Assembly (NCBI GenBank): GCA_026707045.1
Contig: JAPOXO010000034.1
Span: forward strand, 1-41,692
Source: Gammaproteobacteria bacterium
GTDB taxonomy: Bacteria > Pseudomonadota > Gammaproteobacteria > Pseudomonadales > Azotimanducaceae
DNA length: 41,692 bases
Direction: 5' to 3'
The stretch's first letter is position 1, and the number at the start of each line of letters is the position of its first letter. The notes below the pieces were generated by a model. The model had not been told where the DNA came from, made no database searches, and saw only the letters and a program-made list of their open reading frames with translations. Positions 18,229-26,252 of this stretch are shown in pieces. The position numbers and the translations under genes are program-made.

Positions 18229-18263
18229 GTCGAAATTGTGCATTCCAAACGCACAATTTCGAC
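18229..18263. repeat. Perfect 13-bp inverted repeat
   Basis: gtcgaaattgtgc (18229-18241) and gcacaatttcgac (18251-18263) are exact reverse complements separated by nine bases. Neither side is followed by a T run, so it is not a standard terminator. It could be a regulator site, a small-RNA stem or a recombination/insertion scar. Confidence 0.85.
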
Positions 18264-18303
18264 AGTTTCGATCAATGCTCGGTTCAAGATTCTTGCAATT
18301 CTT

Positions 18304-18340
18304 AACAAAACTTGGGGCTACAAGCCCTCCTGACCCAAGG
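18304..18340 (-). terminator. Probable Rho-independent terminator of the 83-residue gene
   Basis: Read on the minus strand, nested stems CTTG/CAAG and GGGCT-tgt-AGCCC are followed at once by TTTTGTT. It begins about 28 bp after the stop codon of the gene at 18369-18620. Confidence 0.55.
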
Positions 18341-18368
18341 TGTATAGGTCCAGCATCAATCTGTCCAC

Positions 18369-18620
18369 TCATTTGGGAAAGACTACCGCCGTGGCTTTGC
18401 TTCCGTTAAGGACGAATACTTGCCCTGTACATGGTTGATAGATGTAACTGTCCGCTTGCCGATCTCCTCCAGATTCAAGAACCCAGTTGTTGTCGCACTC
18501 GGCAGCTGTACCCGATGGCGATGAAAGCACGCTAGATCCCATCATTAGCACGAAAAGTCCAAGGAGGAATCCCGACGACAGGTAGGCGATTGGACGAAAA
18601 AGTTTGCGTTTGGTTTCCAT
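18369..18620 (-). CDS. Small exported or membrane-anchored protein, unknown
   Basis: An 83-residue protein with a basic N terminus (METKRKLFRP), a hydrophobic stretch at about residues 11-33, and a possible signal-peptidase site before residue 41. The mature part would be about 43 residues with two cysteines (C42 and C64) that could form a disulfide, and ends KATAVVFPK. I do not recognise the family. Reality is supported by the credible signal sequence and a terminator-like hairpin downstream. It is divergent from the ECF sigma gene across a 195-bp region with repeated elements, so co-regulation or a target role for that sigma factor is plausible. The start has no clear Shine-Dalgarno. Confidence 0.6.
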   Translation of the reverse strand: METKRKLFRPIAYLSSGFLLGLFVLMMGSSVLSSPSGTAAECDNNWVLESGGDRQADSYIYQPCTGQVFVLNGSKATAVVFPK

Positions 18621-18815
18621 TGTTTGCTCAAATGAAAAGAGTTGCCCTCTTAGACATCAAGTTCGTATTAATTACTCAGTTCACCAAGTGTTCACCCCAC
18701 TTTTTTGCTCTCGTCTCCTTTAGAACACAAAGAGACTAGCTGAGTGACTCGTTTGCTTAAAAGCTACTCCCAGTGAAACTGGGCGGGTTCCTACCGCCGA
18801 CCAAGATTAGAGAGA
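18621..18815. promoter_or_regulatory. Divergent regulatory region between small exported protein and ECF sigma gene
   Basis: GTTCACC occurs twice (18679-18685 and 18690-18696), 11 bp apart, i.e. on the same DNA face. Close to the sigma start are two adjacent hairpins: CCCAGT-gaa-ACTGGG (18769-18783) and GGCGG-gttccta-CCGCC (18782-18798). They share bases and so are partly mutually exclusive. The second ends 17 bases before ATG 18816. This layout suggests regulator binding plus control of the leader RNA, but no known riboswitch is recognised. Confidence 0.5.
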
Positions 18816-19436
18816 ATGCGACCTCTTACACCGATTGCGCATCTTCTATATATGGCTGGATTTGGTGGAGTGGTTGTTCGACCCAAGGTGGTGCGTGACC
18901 TCGTCAGAGGACGCCAAGGCGCACAGGAATCAGTCTACAAAGACTTCTCCAAACCGGTATATAGCATGGCACTCCAAATACTACGAAATGTACAGCTAGC
19001 CGAGGACGTTACTCACGATACGTTCGTCGATGTATTTACAAACACGTCCAAACTTCGGGATCATTCGGCACTTGCTGCATGGATTCGCAAGATTGCGGTA
19101 AATCGATGCCTGATGGTGTTGCGTTCCAGTTCTTACAAGAATTCAGTGTCTACCGACTCTCTAGCGCCTAAAGAAATTTCCGAAACTACAGATCACGAGA
19201 GCGCCATCGACATCGAGCGGGCTCTAAAAATGCTGCAGCCAACAACAAGAATGATTGTCTGGTTGTACGTGGTTGAAGGCTACACCCATTCGGAAATCGG
19301 ACGACTCTTCGACAAATCGCAGAGCTATTCAAAGTCCAAAGTAAGTCGTGCACTTGCAAGCCTTCGTGAGGTCACGAAAAGCAGTCACACAGAAATTAAC
19401 GATTCTCCTCACCCTCGGCGGCGAATAGGTAATTGA
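18816..19436 (+). CDS. ECF-type RNA polymerase sigma factor
   Basis: A 206-residue sigma-70 family protein with only regions 2 and 4, as in extracytoplasmic-function sigma factors. Region 2 runs from about residue 36 (ESVYKDFSKPVYSMALQIL) through the core AEDVTHDTFVDVF to AAWIRKIAVNRCLMVL. Region 4 is at about residues 140-190 (LQPTTRMIVWLYVVEGYTHSEIGRL, then the recognition helix region with KSKVSRALASLRE). A downstream ATG at 18852 would drop 12 residues and is an alternative start. It should direct polymerase to a specific promoter set. The next gene begins 7 bp after its stop and encodes a membrane protein with an anti-sigma-like cytoplasmic end, the usual arrangement for sigma and its inhibitor. 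Confidence 0.93.
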   Translation: MRPLTPIAHLLYMAGFGGVVVRPKVVRDLVRGRQGAQESVYKDFSKPVYSMALQILRNVQLAEDVTHDTFVDVFTNTSKLRDHSALAAWIRKIAVNRCLMVLRSSSYKNSVSTDSLAPKEISETTDHESAIDIERALKMLQPTTRMIVWLYVVEGYTHSEIGRLFDKSQSYSKSKVSRALASLREVTKSSHTEINDSPHPRRRIGN

Positions 19437-19443
19437 AAACAAG

Positions 19444-21390
19444 ATGAAAGAACACGAAGCACAAGTTTCCAAAGAAATGTCGAGTCTTGCGGAGTTGTCC
19501 CCGGGTGACCGTGTATGGAGTCGAATCTCAGAATCTGTGCGAAATCACAGACGTCATACCAGATACGTGCAAGCAACGACGTTGGGGACGTTTCTGGTCG
19601 TTTCGGCAATCGCTGGAATTGGCTACTTTCTAGTCCTTCACAAAGCTGATAGCGATTCGACCAACAGTCCAATCGCGAGCTCTACTGAAGAAAAAGACAA
19701 TGAAAGCTCTGTGTCTACCTCAACAACTTTGTCCTTAACGAACATACTGGAAATACCAAGCCGCTTTAAGCGGCAAACTGCATTATTTCAATTCGTAGCA
19801 GAAGCTGACGTACTTACTTTGCACGGACTGCTAAAGCAGTCAGAGGAAGTGCAATCTCAGCCACATCGTGAAGAACTACAAGAAGTTGTCACACTCAGAC
19901 TGGCATCTATTGACCCGTCTGATGCTTTAGAGAAGATCGGCGATCTGAAGACCGAGAAGCGCGCCACGCTGACGCGAACAGTATTTCAGGAATGGTCTCT
20001 CACAAACTTAGAACAAGCTTTAGCCCATGTCGGAGAACTCGATGATCTTGAGGGACAAGCCGCATTTAAAGGTATTTTGGACTCGCGGGACGATCTCTCC
20101 ATGGATCGACGAATGGATATGGCTCTCAATCTTGGTCAGGAGGATGTGGCAAATGACATGAAAAACCTCACGATGTCGCAAGGTGAACTTGAAGACCCGG
20201 ATCAGGCGTTGCTCGAATTTCTGGCTGGGAATGAAGACCGACGTATCTTACGCGACGATGCTGAAATTCGCTTGTTTGAACACATAAGCCGCTCGCTTAT
20301 TCGAAAACACAGCGCACGTTCCGCGCTTCAAAGGGTCGATGAAGTCATCGGAAACAGCCCAAATCGAGGTCGTGTGTTCAATGTTTTTTTTGACGAAATG
20401 AGAAAGGATTCCCCGGAGTTTGCAGTGGAACTGAGCGTTGAAATGAGTCACGGCGAAGACGAGTTTGTTGTGGCCGGAGTAATTCTGGGATGGGCTTATT
20501 CTGAACCTATCAAGGCCTTGGAATCCGCTCTTTCGATTCGAGAAGTGGAAAAACGGAACTCGGCACTTCAAACATTTCCACTTTCGGGAGCCGCAGAAGA
20601 AGTCCCAGAGCAAATCCTTGAAACTCTGAGCAAATACCCGAACGAAGGCACAAGCCTAATTGCACATCGAGCCATAAAGGCCCTTGCAAGGAAATCCCCG
20701 GACATTGCAACACGACATTTTCATCATCTACAAGACGAAGCTGAACTTTTGGAACTCGCGAAAGACATCGTAGATACTTGGTCGAAGATTGACGCTACTG
20801 CGGCACTGAATTGGATTAATACCAACACCCAGGTCCCAAACATGCGACAAAGATTGATTCCAATTGCAATTAAGGAACTCGTCTACGCGGATTCACAACT
20901 CGCTCTGCAAACCGCACTTGAGCTAGAAACTCCAGAGCGAGGAATAGGCCCGGAAGCCAGTGTGATCGAGGAGTTGGCGAACTTTGATGTTGAAAGCGCC
21001 ATTGGCATGCTTGCGCGGTCGAGAAATGAAAAAACAAGACTTTCCGCCTCCCAGTCTATCGCCCGGACTCTGTTGAGAAATGGTAGTTTGGAGAGGGTGA
21101 TTGAAATTAGCGAGGAGCTTTCTGAACCAAGTCGAGACGAATATTTTCAAAGCTTGACACCGCATTGGGTGTGGTTCGACTGGTTTGGACTGTATCAGTC
21201 GTTGGGTCAGCTTCCTACGTCTGAGATCCGTAGCAACGCTGCCTTAACGCTCTTAGGCAACCCAGGAATTCGTCTTTCAGAAGAGCAAGAAAAAACAGTT
21301 GAAACCTATGTCACCGAAGACGCAAAGTCGGCACTCGAGTCCGCGAAGCAAGAATCCCGCTACAAGGAATACGTGCTCTTCCGAAACTAG
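19444..21390 (+). CDS. Family A solenoid protein with anti-sigma-like N terminus, copy 5
   Basis: A 648-residue protein. Unlike copies 1-4 it has about 40 cytoplasmic residues before the membrane helix; the segment LAELSPGDRVWSRISESVR resembles the short helical region seen at the start of many ECF anti-sigma factors. A transmembrane helix (about 42-65) and a Ser/Thr-rich linker follow, then the family module (LTNILEIPSRFKRQTAL) and solenoid repeats such as FQEWSLTNLEQAL, ILGWAYSEPIKAL, VDTWSKIDATAAL. The C-terminal signature RLSEEQEKTVETYV is conserved. The gene starts 7 bp after the sigma stop, so both should be cotranscribed. The inferred role is membrane anti-sigma with a large periplasmic sensor or partner-binding domain. 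No CHCC zinc motif is visible. Confidence 0.83.
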   Translation: MKEHEAQVSKEMSSLAELSPGDRVWSRISESVRNHRRHTRYVQATTLGTFLVVSAIAGIGYFLVLHKADSDSTNSPIASSTEEKDNESSVSTSTTLSLTNILEIPSRFKRQTALFQFVAEADVLTLHGLLKQSEEVQSQPHREELQEVVTLRLASIDPSDALEKIGDLKTEKRATLTRTVFQEWSLTNLEQALAHVGELDDLEGQAAFKGILDSRDDLSMDRRMDMALNLGQEDVANDMKNLTMSQGELEDPDQALLEFLAGNEDRRILRDDAEIRLFEHISRSLIRKHSARSALQRVDEVIGNSPNRGRVFNVFFDEMRKDSPEFAVELSVEMSHGEDEFVVAGVILGWAYSEPIKALESALSIREVEKRNSALQTFPLSGAAEEVPEQILETLSKYPNEGTSLIAHRAIKALARKSPDIATRHFHHLQDEAELLELAKDIVDTWSKIDATAALNWINTNTQVPNMRQRLIPIAIKELVYADSQLALQTALELETPERGIGPEASVIEELANFDVESAIGMLARSRNEKTRLSASQSIARTLLRNGSLERVIEISEELSEPSRDEYFQSLTPHWVWFDWFGLYQSLGQLPTSEIRSNAALTLLGNPGIRLSEEQEKTVETYVTEDAKSALESAKQESRYKEYVLFRN

Positions 21391-21449
21391 ATTCGGGTGC
21401 AATCAAATGCGTACGCAAAGAAAAGACCTCATCAACCAGAGACGTAAGA

Positions 21450-23387
21450 ATGTCTCAAGAACGCTGCTTCGCGCTCACTTCAGAACTGCAATACCGAGAC
21501 ATGAAATTGAAAATTCTTGACTATATGTACAAACCTAAGCAAGAGAGAAAAAGTCCCAGAAAAAGAATGTTCTTTAGTTTTTCGAAATCTGACATGCGAC
21601 TAGGGTTCTCTCCGCCGAATGTAATTCTCAATGCAAACGCACTCCTGTGGACTTGCGTTGGAATCTCTTGTCTGACCGTACTTTGTCCTTACAGAGTGTT
21701 AGCCAGTGAGACAGGCACTGATCATTCTTCGGCTGTCGAGAGTTCAAACTCATCCGAAAGTATTGAGTCACAAAGTTTTAATCTTGGTCAAATTGGGGAC
21801 TTGAGCAGTCGCTTTGAACGCCAATTGGCCTTATACCAGCATCTACAGAATGTAAGTGAGAAGGATCTGACCGACTCCTTTCAGCGGCTGCAGCATCTTG
21901 AACCCAACAGCATTCGATTCGAGGCTGAGTCTCTGTTTCTCCAAAAGTGGGCGACGCTCGATCCTCCCGCTGCTCTCGCAGCTGTCGAAGGCTTTCCAGA
22001 AGTCCGACATCGAGAACTCCTCAAGCTCATCTTCGACGAATGGTTTGCCTCCGATCTAGCAACCGCAATCGACCACGCTAGTCATTGGAGCCATCACACG
22101 AAACAGATGGTATTTGAGGTAAGTATCCTGCCTCGAAACGATCTAGATCGAAGGGATAAACTAGAAATAGCAAGTCAGTTCGATATTGAATACATAGCAA
22201 ATTCACTGATTGAGGAAGCCGAAGAGTCGGCTCCAATCGTCCATGCTGAAGCATATTGGCGGTCATTCAGCACCTCGAATAGGAATGTGTTTGCTGACAC
22301 GAACCCGTTGCAGCTGGAAAAAATTGCTCGCAGTTTGGTTGAGGAGATGGGACCAGCTGCCTTTAGTTTGGTCGATGAGACGACTCCAAATGTCGACGAT
22401 AAGGTTCTCATTCTTCCCTTAGTTGCATATCAAATTGCCGATACGTACCCGCAAGAGGCGTTCCAACAGGTGTTAGATCGAACACCGAGACCAAGAGAAC
22501 CTGACATGCTTTGGGGCGTAGTGTGGAATTGGGCATTTAGTTCACCGGAAGAAGCATTTAGAGCTGTGTCGGATATCAAAAGCCGCAAAAAACGCGCAAA
22601 TTTGCAAGCCTCCGTTCTTGACGTGTGGGCCGGAGATATCGACTCTCGAAGATTGCTTGCGCTAATCAACGAATTCCCTGAGGAAATACAAAGTGAGTCA
22701 CGAGAAAAGGTACTCGGCGTTATCGCCAATGCATCTCCAGAGGATGCTCTCAAACGGACACAGGATGTGCAGGATGCCACTACAAGAGACCGTCTAGAAA
22801 ACTCAATTGCGGCAATTTGGGCGGAATCGAACTTGGATGCTGCACTAGGCTGGGTGCGCTCGGAGCCAACGGTTCATCACAAGCGTTTTCAGCTCATGGA
22901 AGGGATTTTGGGTAGACTCGCACGAAACAATCTGGAGTTGGCATTCGAAACGGCTTTGGCAGAGCCCGCGGACGAGTCCGGAGTCGGATTGGAAGCTTCA
23001 GTGATTCGAGGTCTCGTGCCCATATCGGATGAGGACTATGCGCTTGCGCTACTAAAACGAACGCGCAATGAAAGTACTAAGCTCTTGGGAATGCTCTCCA
23101 TAGGTACTGGTTTCCTGCAGTTGGGAGATGAGCAGAGCATCGACAGTGCGATGAATCTGTCAGGACATCTCGAGTCCGAAGAGGATCGCGATCACTACTG
23201 GAGAGGATTGATTCTTGGTTGGACGGTCTACGGAAACGAACAAGAACTCTACCATCGCCTCGAACAGTTTCCCACAGCTGAACTGAAGAAACATGCAGCA
23301 CAAATGCTCATAACTAACAAAAGCGATTACCTTACGAACAATCAGCTCAAGCGGCTTGATTCTTACATTGACGATGAGACTAACTAG
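21450..23387 (+). CDS. Family A solenoid protein, copy 6
   Basis: A 645-residue member, 60 bp after copy 5 on the same strand. A basic N-terminal region of about 60 residues (KQERKSPRKR) precedes a hydrophobic segment at about 62-85 that ends with VLASETG and could be a signal anchor or cleavable signal. An internal ATG at 21501 or later is an alternative start. The conserved module is LGQIGDLSSRFERQLAL; repeats include LQKWATLDPPAAL, VWNWAFSSPEEAF, IAAIWAESNLDAAL. The C-terminal signature is degenerate (YLTNNQLKRLDSYI). It is the most diverged full copy and probably part of the sigma operon. If the N-terminal basic region is really translated it could also contact cytoplasmic partners. Confidence 0.82.
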   Translation: MSQERCFALTSELQYRDMKLKILDYMYKPKQERKSPRKRMFFSFSKSDMRLGFSPPNVILNANALLWTCVGISCLTVLCPYRVLASETGTDHSSAVESSNSSESIESQSFNLGQIGDLSSRFERQLALYQHLQNVSEKDLTDSFQRLQHLEPNSIRFEAESLFLQKWATLDPPAALAAVEGFPEVRHRELLKLIFDEWFASDLATAIDHASHWSHHTKQMVFEVSILPRNDLDRRDKLEIASQFDIEYIANSLIEEAEESAPIVHAEAYWRSFSTSNRNVFADTNPLQLEKIARSLVEEMGPAAFSLVDETTPNVDDKVLILPLVAYQIADTYPQEAFQQVLDRTPRPREPDMLWGVVWNWAFSSPEEAFRAVSDIKSRKKRANLQASVLDVWAGDIDSRRLLALINEFPEEIQSESREKVLGVIANASPEDALKRTQDVQDATTRDRLENSIAAIWAESNLDAALGWVRSEPTVHHKRFQLMEGILGRLARNNLELAFETALAEPADESGVGLEASVIRGLVPISDEDYALALLKRTRNESTKLLGMLSIGTGFLQLGDEQSIDSAMNLSGHLESEEDRDHYWRGLILGWTVYGNEQELYHRLEQFPTAELKKHAAQMLITNKSDYLTNNQLKRLDSYIDDETN

Positions 23388-23789
23388 GGAAGTTTCATAG
23401 AACCCGCACACTAGAGCTCAAAGTCTGCCATCTGAATTCCAGCTTAGTTGTGTGCAATACCTAGAGCAAGTTGAGCCTTCTCGTGGTTCAACCTAACCGG
23501 TTCATCTGATAATTCGCAAGACCGATTTGTTCAATTCGGTGTATAGTTAAGAAAAGTAAAGTAATTCAAAATGAAACGCTTGGCGGAGATGCTACGCACA
23601 AGGGGTCTTGGATGCCCCTACTAATAAACCTGACCTATCGTTTGTGGATGGCTACAGAGTTTCGGTGTCGGTATATGTCTACCGGTGTTTACTTCTAATG
23701 CGGACAAAAACACTAGTTCGACGACTAGCCTACATTGATGCCGCCACGCAAACTTCCGGCAAGGAGCTAGTCAATGGAACGAATCCGAT
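23388..23789. other. 402-bp region before the TPR-like trio, probably non-coding
   Basis: Only a weak 61-codon frame (23608-23793, TTG start) is present; its stop overlaps the GTG of the next gene, but it has no recognisable signal or domain. An imperfect hairpin (GTTGAGCC/GGTTCAAC, 23470-23492, one G-T pair) lies near the start of the stretch without a T run. The length suggests that a separate promoter drives the three following genes. Confidence 0.45.
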
Positions 23790-24971
23790 GTGAACAACAC
23801 TAATCAAAGACCGAAGAAAACGATGAACATGACAATGGACCAACGCGCTGGCACCCTCCGACTTGCTACATTTCGGCGACTTATGGCCTTACTAAGTGTG
23901 TCTACACTAGTGTTGGTTTGCACCTACGCTAACCCTATCGGTGCCAATACAAACGACTCCCGCGACGCAAGAACTGAATCTACAGCTGACAAGCTAACTG
24001 AAGTCAGAGGTTCAAAGAACCAAGTGCTTGAGAATCTCGATAAAGCAAAGGCAGCGTTGGAGAAAGGCGATTCAAACAGTTCAATACTGCGAATTGACCT
24101 AGGTCATGCATATCGGCGGGCTGGAATGGACAAAGAAGCTCTCGAAGAATACCTGTGGACTTTCGACGAGGGCCCAAAATACGCAGTTAACAGGTCGTAC
24201 TCGGCTGTTCGCGGGTCATTTCTGCTGGGATACATTAGGAAATTGGCGAACGACTATCCTCCAGCCATGGATGCCCTCGTCGAGCGCCGTGACTCCCTCT
24301 TCAAGGCCATACTAGGCAATGAACCTGAATACTTGAGCAATAAAAGAGAATTCGACAACGACTTTTGCGCACTTGCAAGGGCGATACACGACGAAGACTA
24401 CACACTGTCTGTTCTCAATCAATTGGAGTACGACCCAACTACTGACAGAACTCAGACACTTCAGAGATTTGTACAAATGAATCTAGATACCTTCGATCGA
24501 CATGGATTGTTTGATGCAATCGTCAAGTATGTAGACTTGCGTAAAGAAGTGGAATCGAAAATCCGTTCATTCTTAAGTCTTAGAGAACGTGGTAGTGACC
24601 ATTCAGCGGAAAGTTTCTTTCGAAAAAGACTTGCGAACACGTACAAGATTCTGTTGGCTACCAATCGCTCTGAAGATGCGAACTATGCGGCCGAGCAGAT
24701 CATTGGATTATTCGATGATGCAGAGACCTACAACACTTTGGCTCTGGCGGCAATAGAGTCGAAAAATCCTTCCGACAAAAATGTTGACCAAGCTAGGAAA
24801 GCAGTAGAGTTGGAACCGTCAAATGCGAATTTTGTCGATACTCTAGTACAACTGCTGCACACAACAGGAAGCAACAGCGAAGCGGTCGAAACTGGTCAAA
24901 ACTTCTTGAACACTGACCCAAGTCCAAGAGATGCAGAGCTAATTGAGAACACTTTGAAGCGTATTCAATAG
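23790..24971 (+). CDS. Family T exported TPR-like protein, copy 1
   Basis: A 393-residue protein with an N-terminal signal/anchor helix (about residues 31-47, LMALLSVSTLVLVCTYA). Helical repeats follow: one near residues 80-130 (AKAALEKGDSN, LGHAYRRAGMDKEALEEYL) with the classical TPR pattern of Gly/Ala/Tyr positions, and one near 308-380 (DDAETYNTLALAAI, NVDQARKAVELEPSN). The middle part contains YPPAMDALVERRDSLFKAIL, shared with the next two genes. Start is uncertain: GTG 23790 or ATGs at 23823-23835. It should sit in the periplasm, probably binding other proteins. No enzyme motif is seen. First of three paralogues downstream of the sigma/family A operon. Confidence 0.82.
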   Translation: MNNTNQRPKKTMNMTMDQRAGTLRLATFRRLMALLSVSTLVLVCTYANPIGANTNDSRDARTESTADKLTEVRGSKNQVLENLDKAKAALEKGDSNSSILRIDLGHAYRRAGMDKEALEEYLWTFDEGPKYAVNRSYSAVRGSFLLGYIRKLANDYPPAMDALVERRDSLFKAILGNEPEYLSNKREFDNDFCALARAIHDEDYTLSVLNQLEYDPTTDRTQTLQRFVQMNLDTFDRHGLFDAIVKYVDLRKEVESKIRSFLSLRERGSDHSAESFFRKRLANTYKILLATNRSEDANYAAEQIIGLFDDAETYNTLALAAIESKNPSDKNVDQARKAVELEPSNANFVDTLVQLLHTTGSNSEAVETGQNFLNTDPSPRDAELIENTLKRIQ

Positions 24972-25031
24972 TTCATGAAAATAGACTCAGAATAGCTACT
25001 ACATATGTCGAAATACATAGACGGAGTCAAA

Positions 25032-26162
25032 ATGACACTAGGTGCGAAAAGACCCTCCTTCCGCAGAATCCAAACATGGACTTGTGTATCTCTCGTAGTC
25101 TCGTTCGTATTCCTTCAAGTTTCTCAAAGCAACTCTGTTGAAGGAGAGGAGACAGCGAATGCCGATGTCGCAAGTTCAGAAACGCATGTAGTAGACAGTG
25201 TATCGGTTCAACGCGCAAAACAGGCTCTGAGCGATGGCGACGAAAACGACCTTGAATTGCGATTGAATCTGGCCAGAGCCTACTTGGAGTCGCAAAGGTA
25301 TGAAGATTCCTTGCGTGAATTCCTCCAAGTAATTGATCCTAGCATGCTGGACAATCCGACATTCGGGAAAAGCGTTGCTCAAAATTCCAGGCTTTGGAGA
25401 AATCTCGAAACATTGTCCGATTCACATCCCCCGACTAAAGGATCCCTTGTAGAGCAACGAGACAGCTATAAAGAGAAGATGTTGACCTTGGATGGACCGG
25501 AGCAGAGCACCTCGTACGTTCAGGTCTATAGCAGACTGAACGAGTTCCTAAACGATGAGTCCGATGTGGCCGCGTCGATTCTCAAACTCAATTCAATGGA
25601 AAAGTCGCCAACAACTCAAACCGTGCTTGTTCTCTTAGTCAACGAAAACCTGGCTGCTCTAATTGAACAAGGCCACAGCAAAGAAATCGCAGAAGCAATT
25701 GATGTGGAGCAATTCGCAAAATACGACCTGGCAGTGCGGCAGCTAATGCAGGTCACGCAGGAGATGTTCGATCCATCTTCAGACTCTTCTGTGATGGACG
25801 CAAAACATACACGAGACAGGGTCTCCCTGTGGTATCGGTTATTGGTGATGGCAAACAAACCCGATGACGCACAGGTAGTAGCCAACCGTCTCCTAGAACA
25901 TCAAGATGATGCCGAAACGTATCACGTCTTGGCGAAAACTGCTCTAGATGTCAACAAAGCCACAAAGTCCAATGTAGAGCAAGCTCGCAAAGCGACGGAA
26001 TTGGAACCCAATGAAGTTGCTTATCTTGTAACGCTGATCAAACTACTTCACACTCTTGGAGAGTCCGAAGAAGCCGCGGACGTGGCACAAGCCTACTTGG
26101 ACTCTGATCCTCCTCCATATAGAAGCCGACGTATACAAGAGACGATTGACAGTCTCAAGTGA
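25032..26162 (+). CDS. Family T exported TPR-like protein, copy 2
   Basis: A 376-residue paralogue of the preceding gene. ATG 25032 is preferred over an ATG at 25005 because ACGGAG stands just upstream and a compact signal sequence follows (RIQTWTCVSLVVSFVFLQVSQS). N-terminal repeat: QRAKQALSDGDENDLEL, LARAYLESQRYEDSLREFL. Middle: HPPTKGSLVEQRDSYKEKML. C-terminal repeats: DDAETYHVLAKTAL, NVEQARKATELEPNE, LLHTLGESEEAADVAQAYL. The same order as in copies 1 and 3 shows descent by tandem duplication. The gap after copy 1 is short (60 bp with this start), consistent with one transcript. Function unknown; periplasmic adaptor-like role inferred. Confidence 0.82.
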   Translation: MTLGAKRPSFRRIQTWTCVSLVVSFVFLQVSQSNSVEGEETANADVASSETHVVDSVSVQRAKQALSDGDENDLELRLNLARAYLESQRYEDSLREFLQVIDPSMLDNPTFGKSVAQNSRLWRNLETLSDSHPPTKGSLVEQRDSYKEKMLTLDGPEQSTSYVQVYSRLNEFLNDESDVAASILKLNSMEKSPTTQTVLVLLVNENLAALIEQGHSKEIAEAIDVEQFAKYDLAVRQLMQVTQEMFDPSSDSSVMDAKHTRDRVSLWYRLLVMANKPDDAQVVANRLLEHQDDAETYHVLAKTALDVNKATKSNVEQARKATELEPNEVAYLVTLIKLLHTLGESEEAADVAQAYLDSDPPPYRSRRIQETIDSLK

Positions 26163-26252
26163 CACGAATTTGTGTTGAATCGGATGCTCACTCCAAACTC
26201 CCAGGGGTGTACACACGAGCAACCCGTACGCACTCGTTGATAGTGGTTACCA

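Larger units (their letters stand above)
17949..18368. other. 420-bp non-coding stretch with strong inverted repeats
   Basis: No convincing coding frame on either strand. It contains a short palindrome CTGAAgTTCAG (18184-18194), a perfect 13-bp inverted repeat (18229-18263) and a terminator-like hairpin (18304-18340). Nothing resembling a tRNA or known RNA family was seen. It separates the metabolic gene block from the sigma-factor locus. Confidence 0.6.

Noticed and set aside
18769..18798. Known riboswitch before the sigma gene
   Set aside because: The two hairpins are clear, but no conserved sequence box of any riboswitch class I know is present.
23608..23793. 61-codon frame overlapping the start of the first family T gene
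   Set aside because: TTG start without ribosome site, no signal or domain; the overlap with GTG 23790 alone is weak because that start is itself uncertain.
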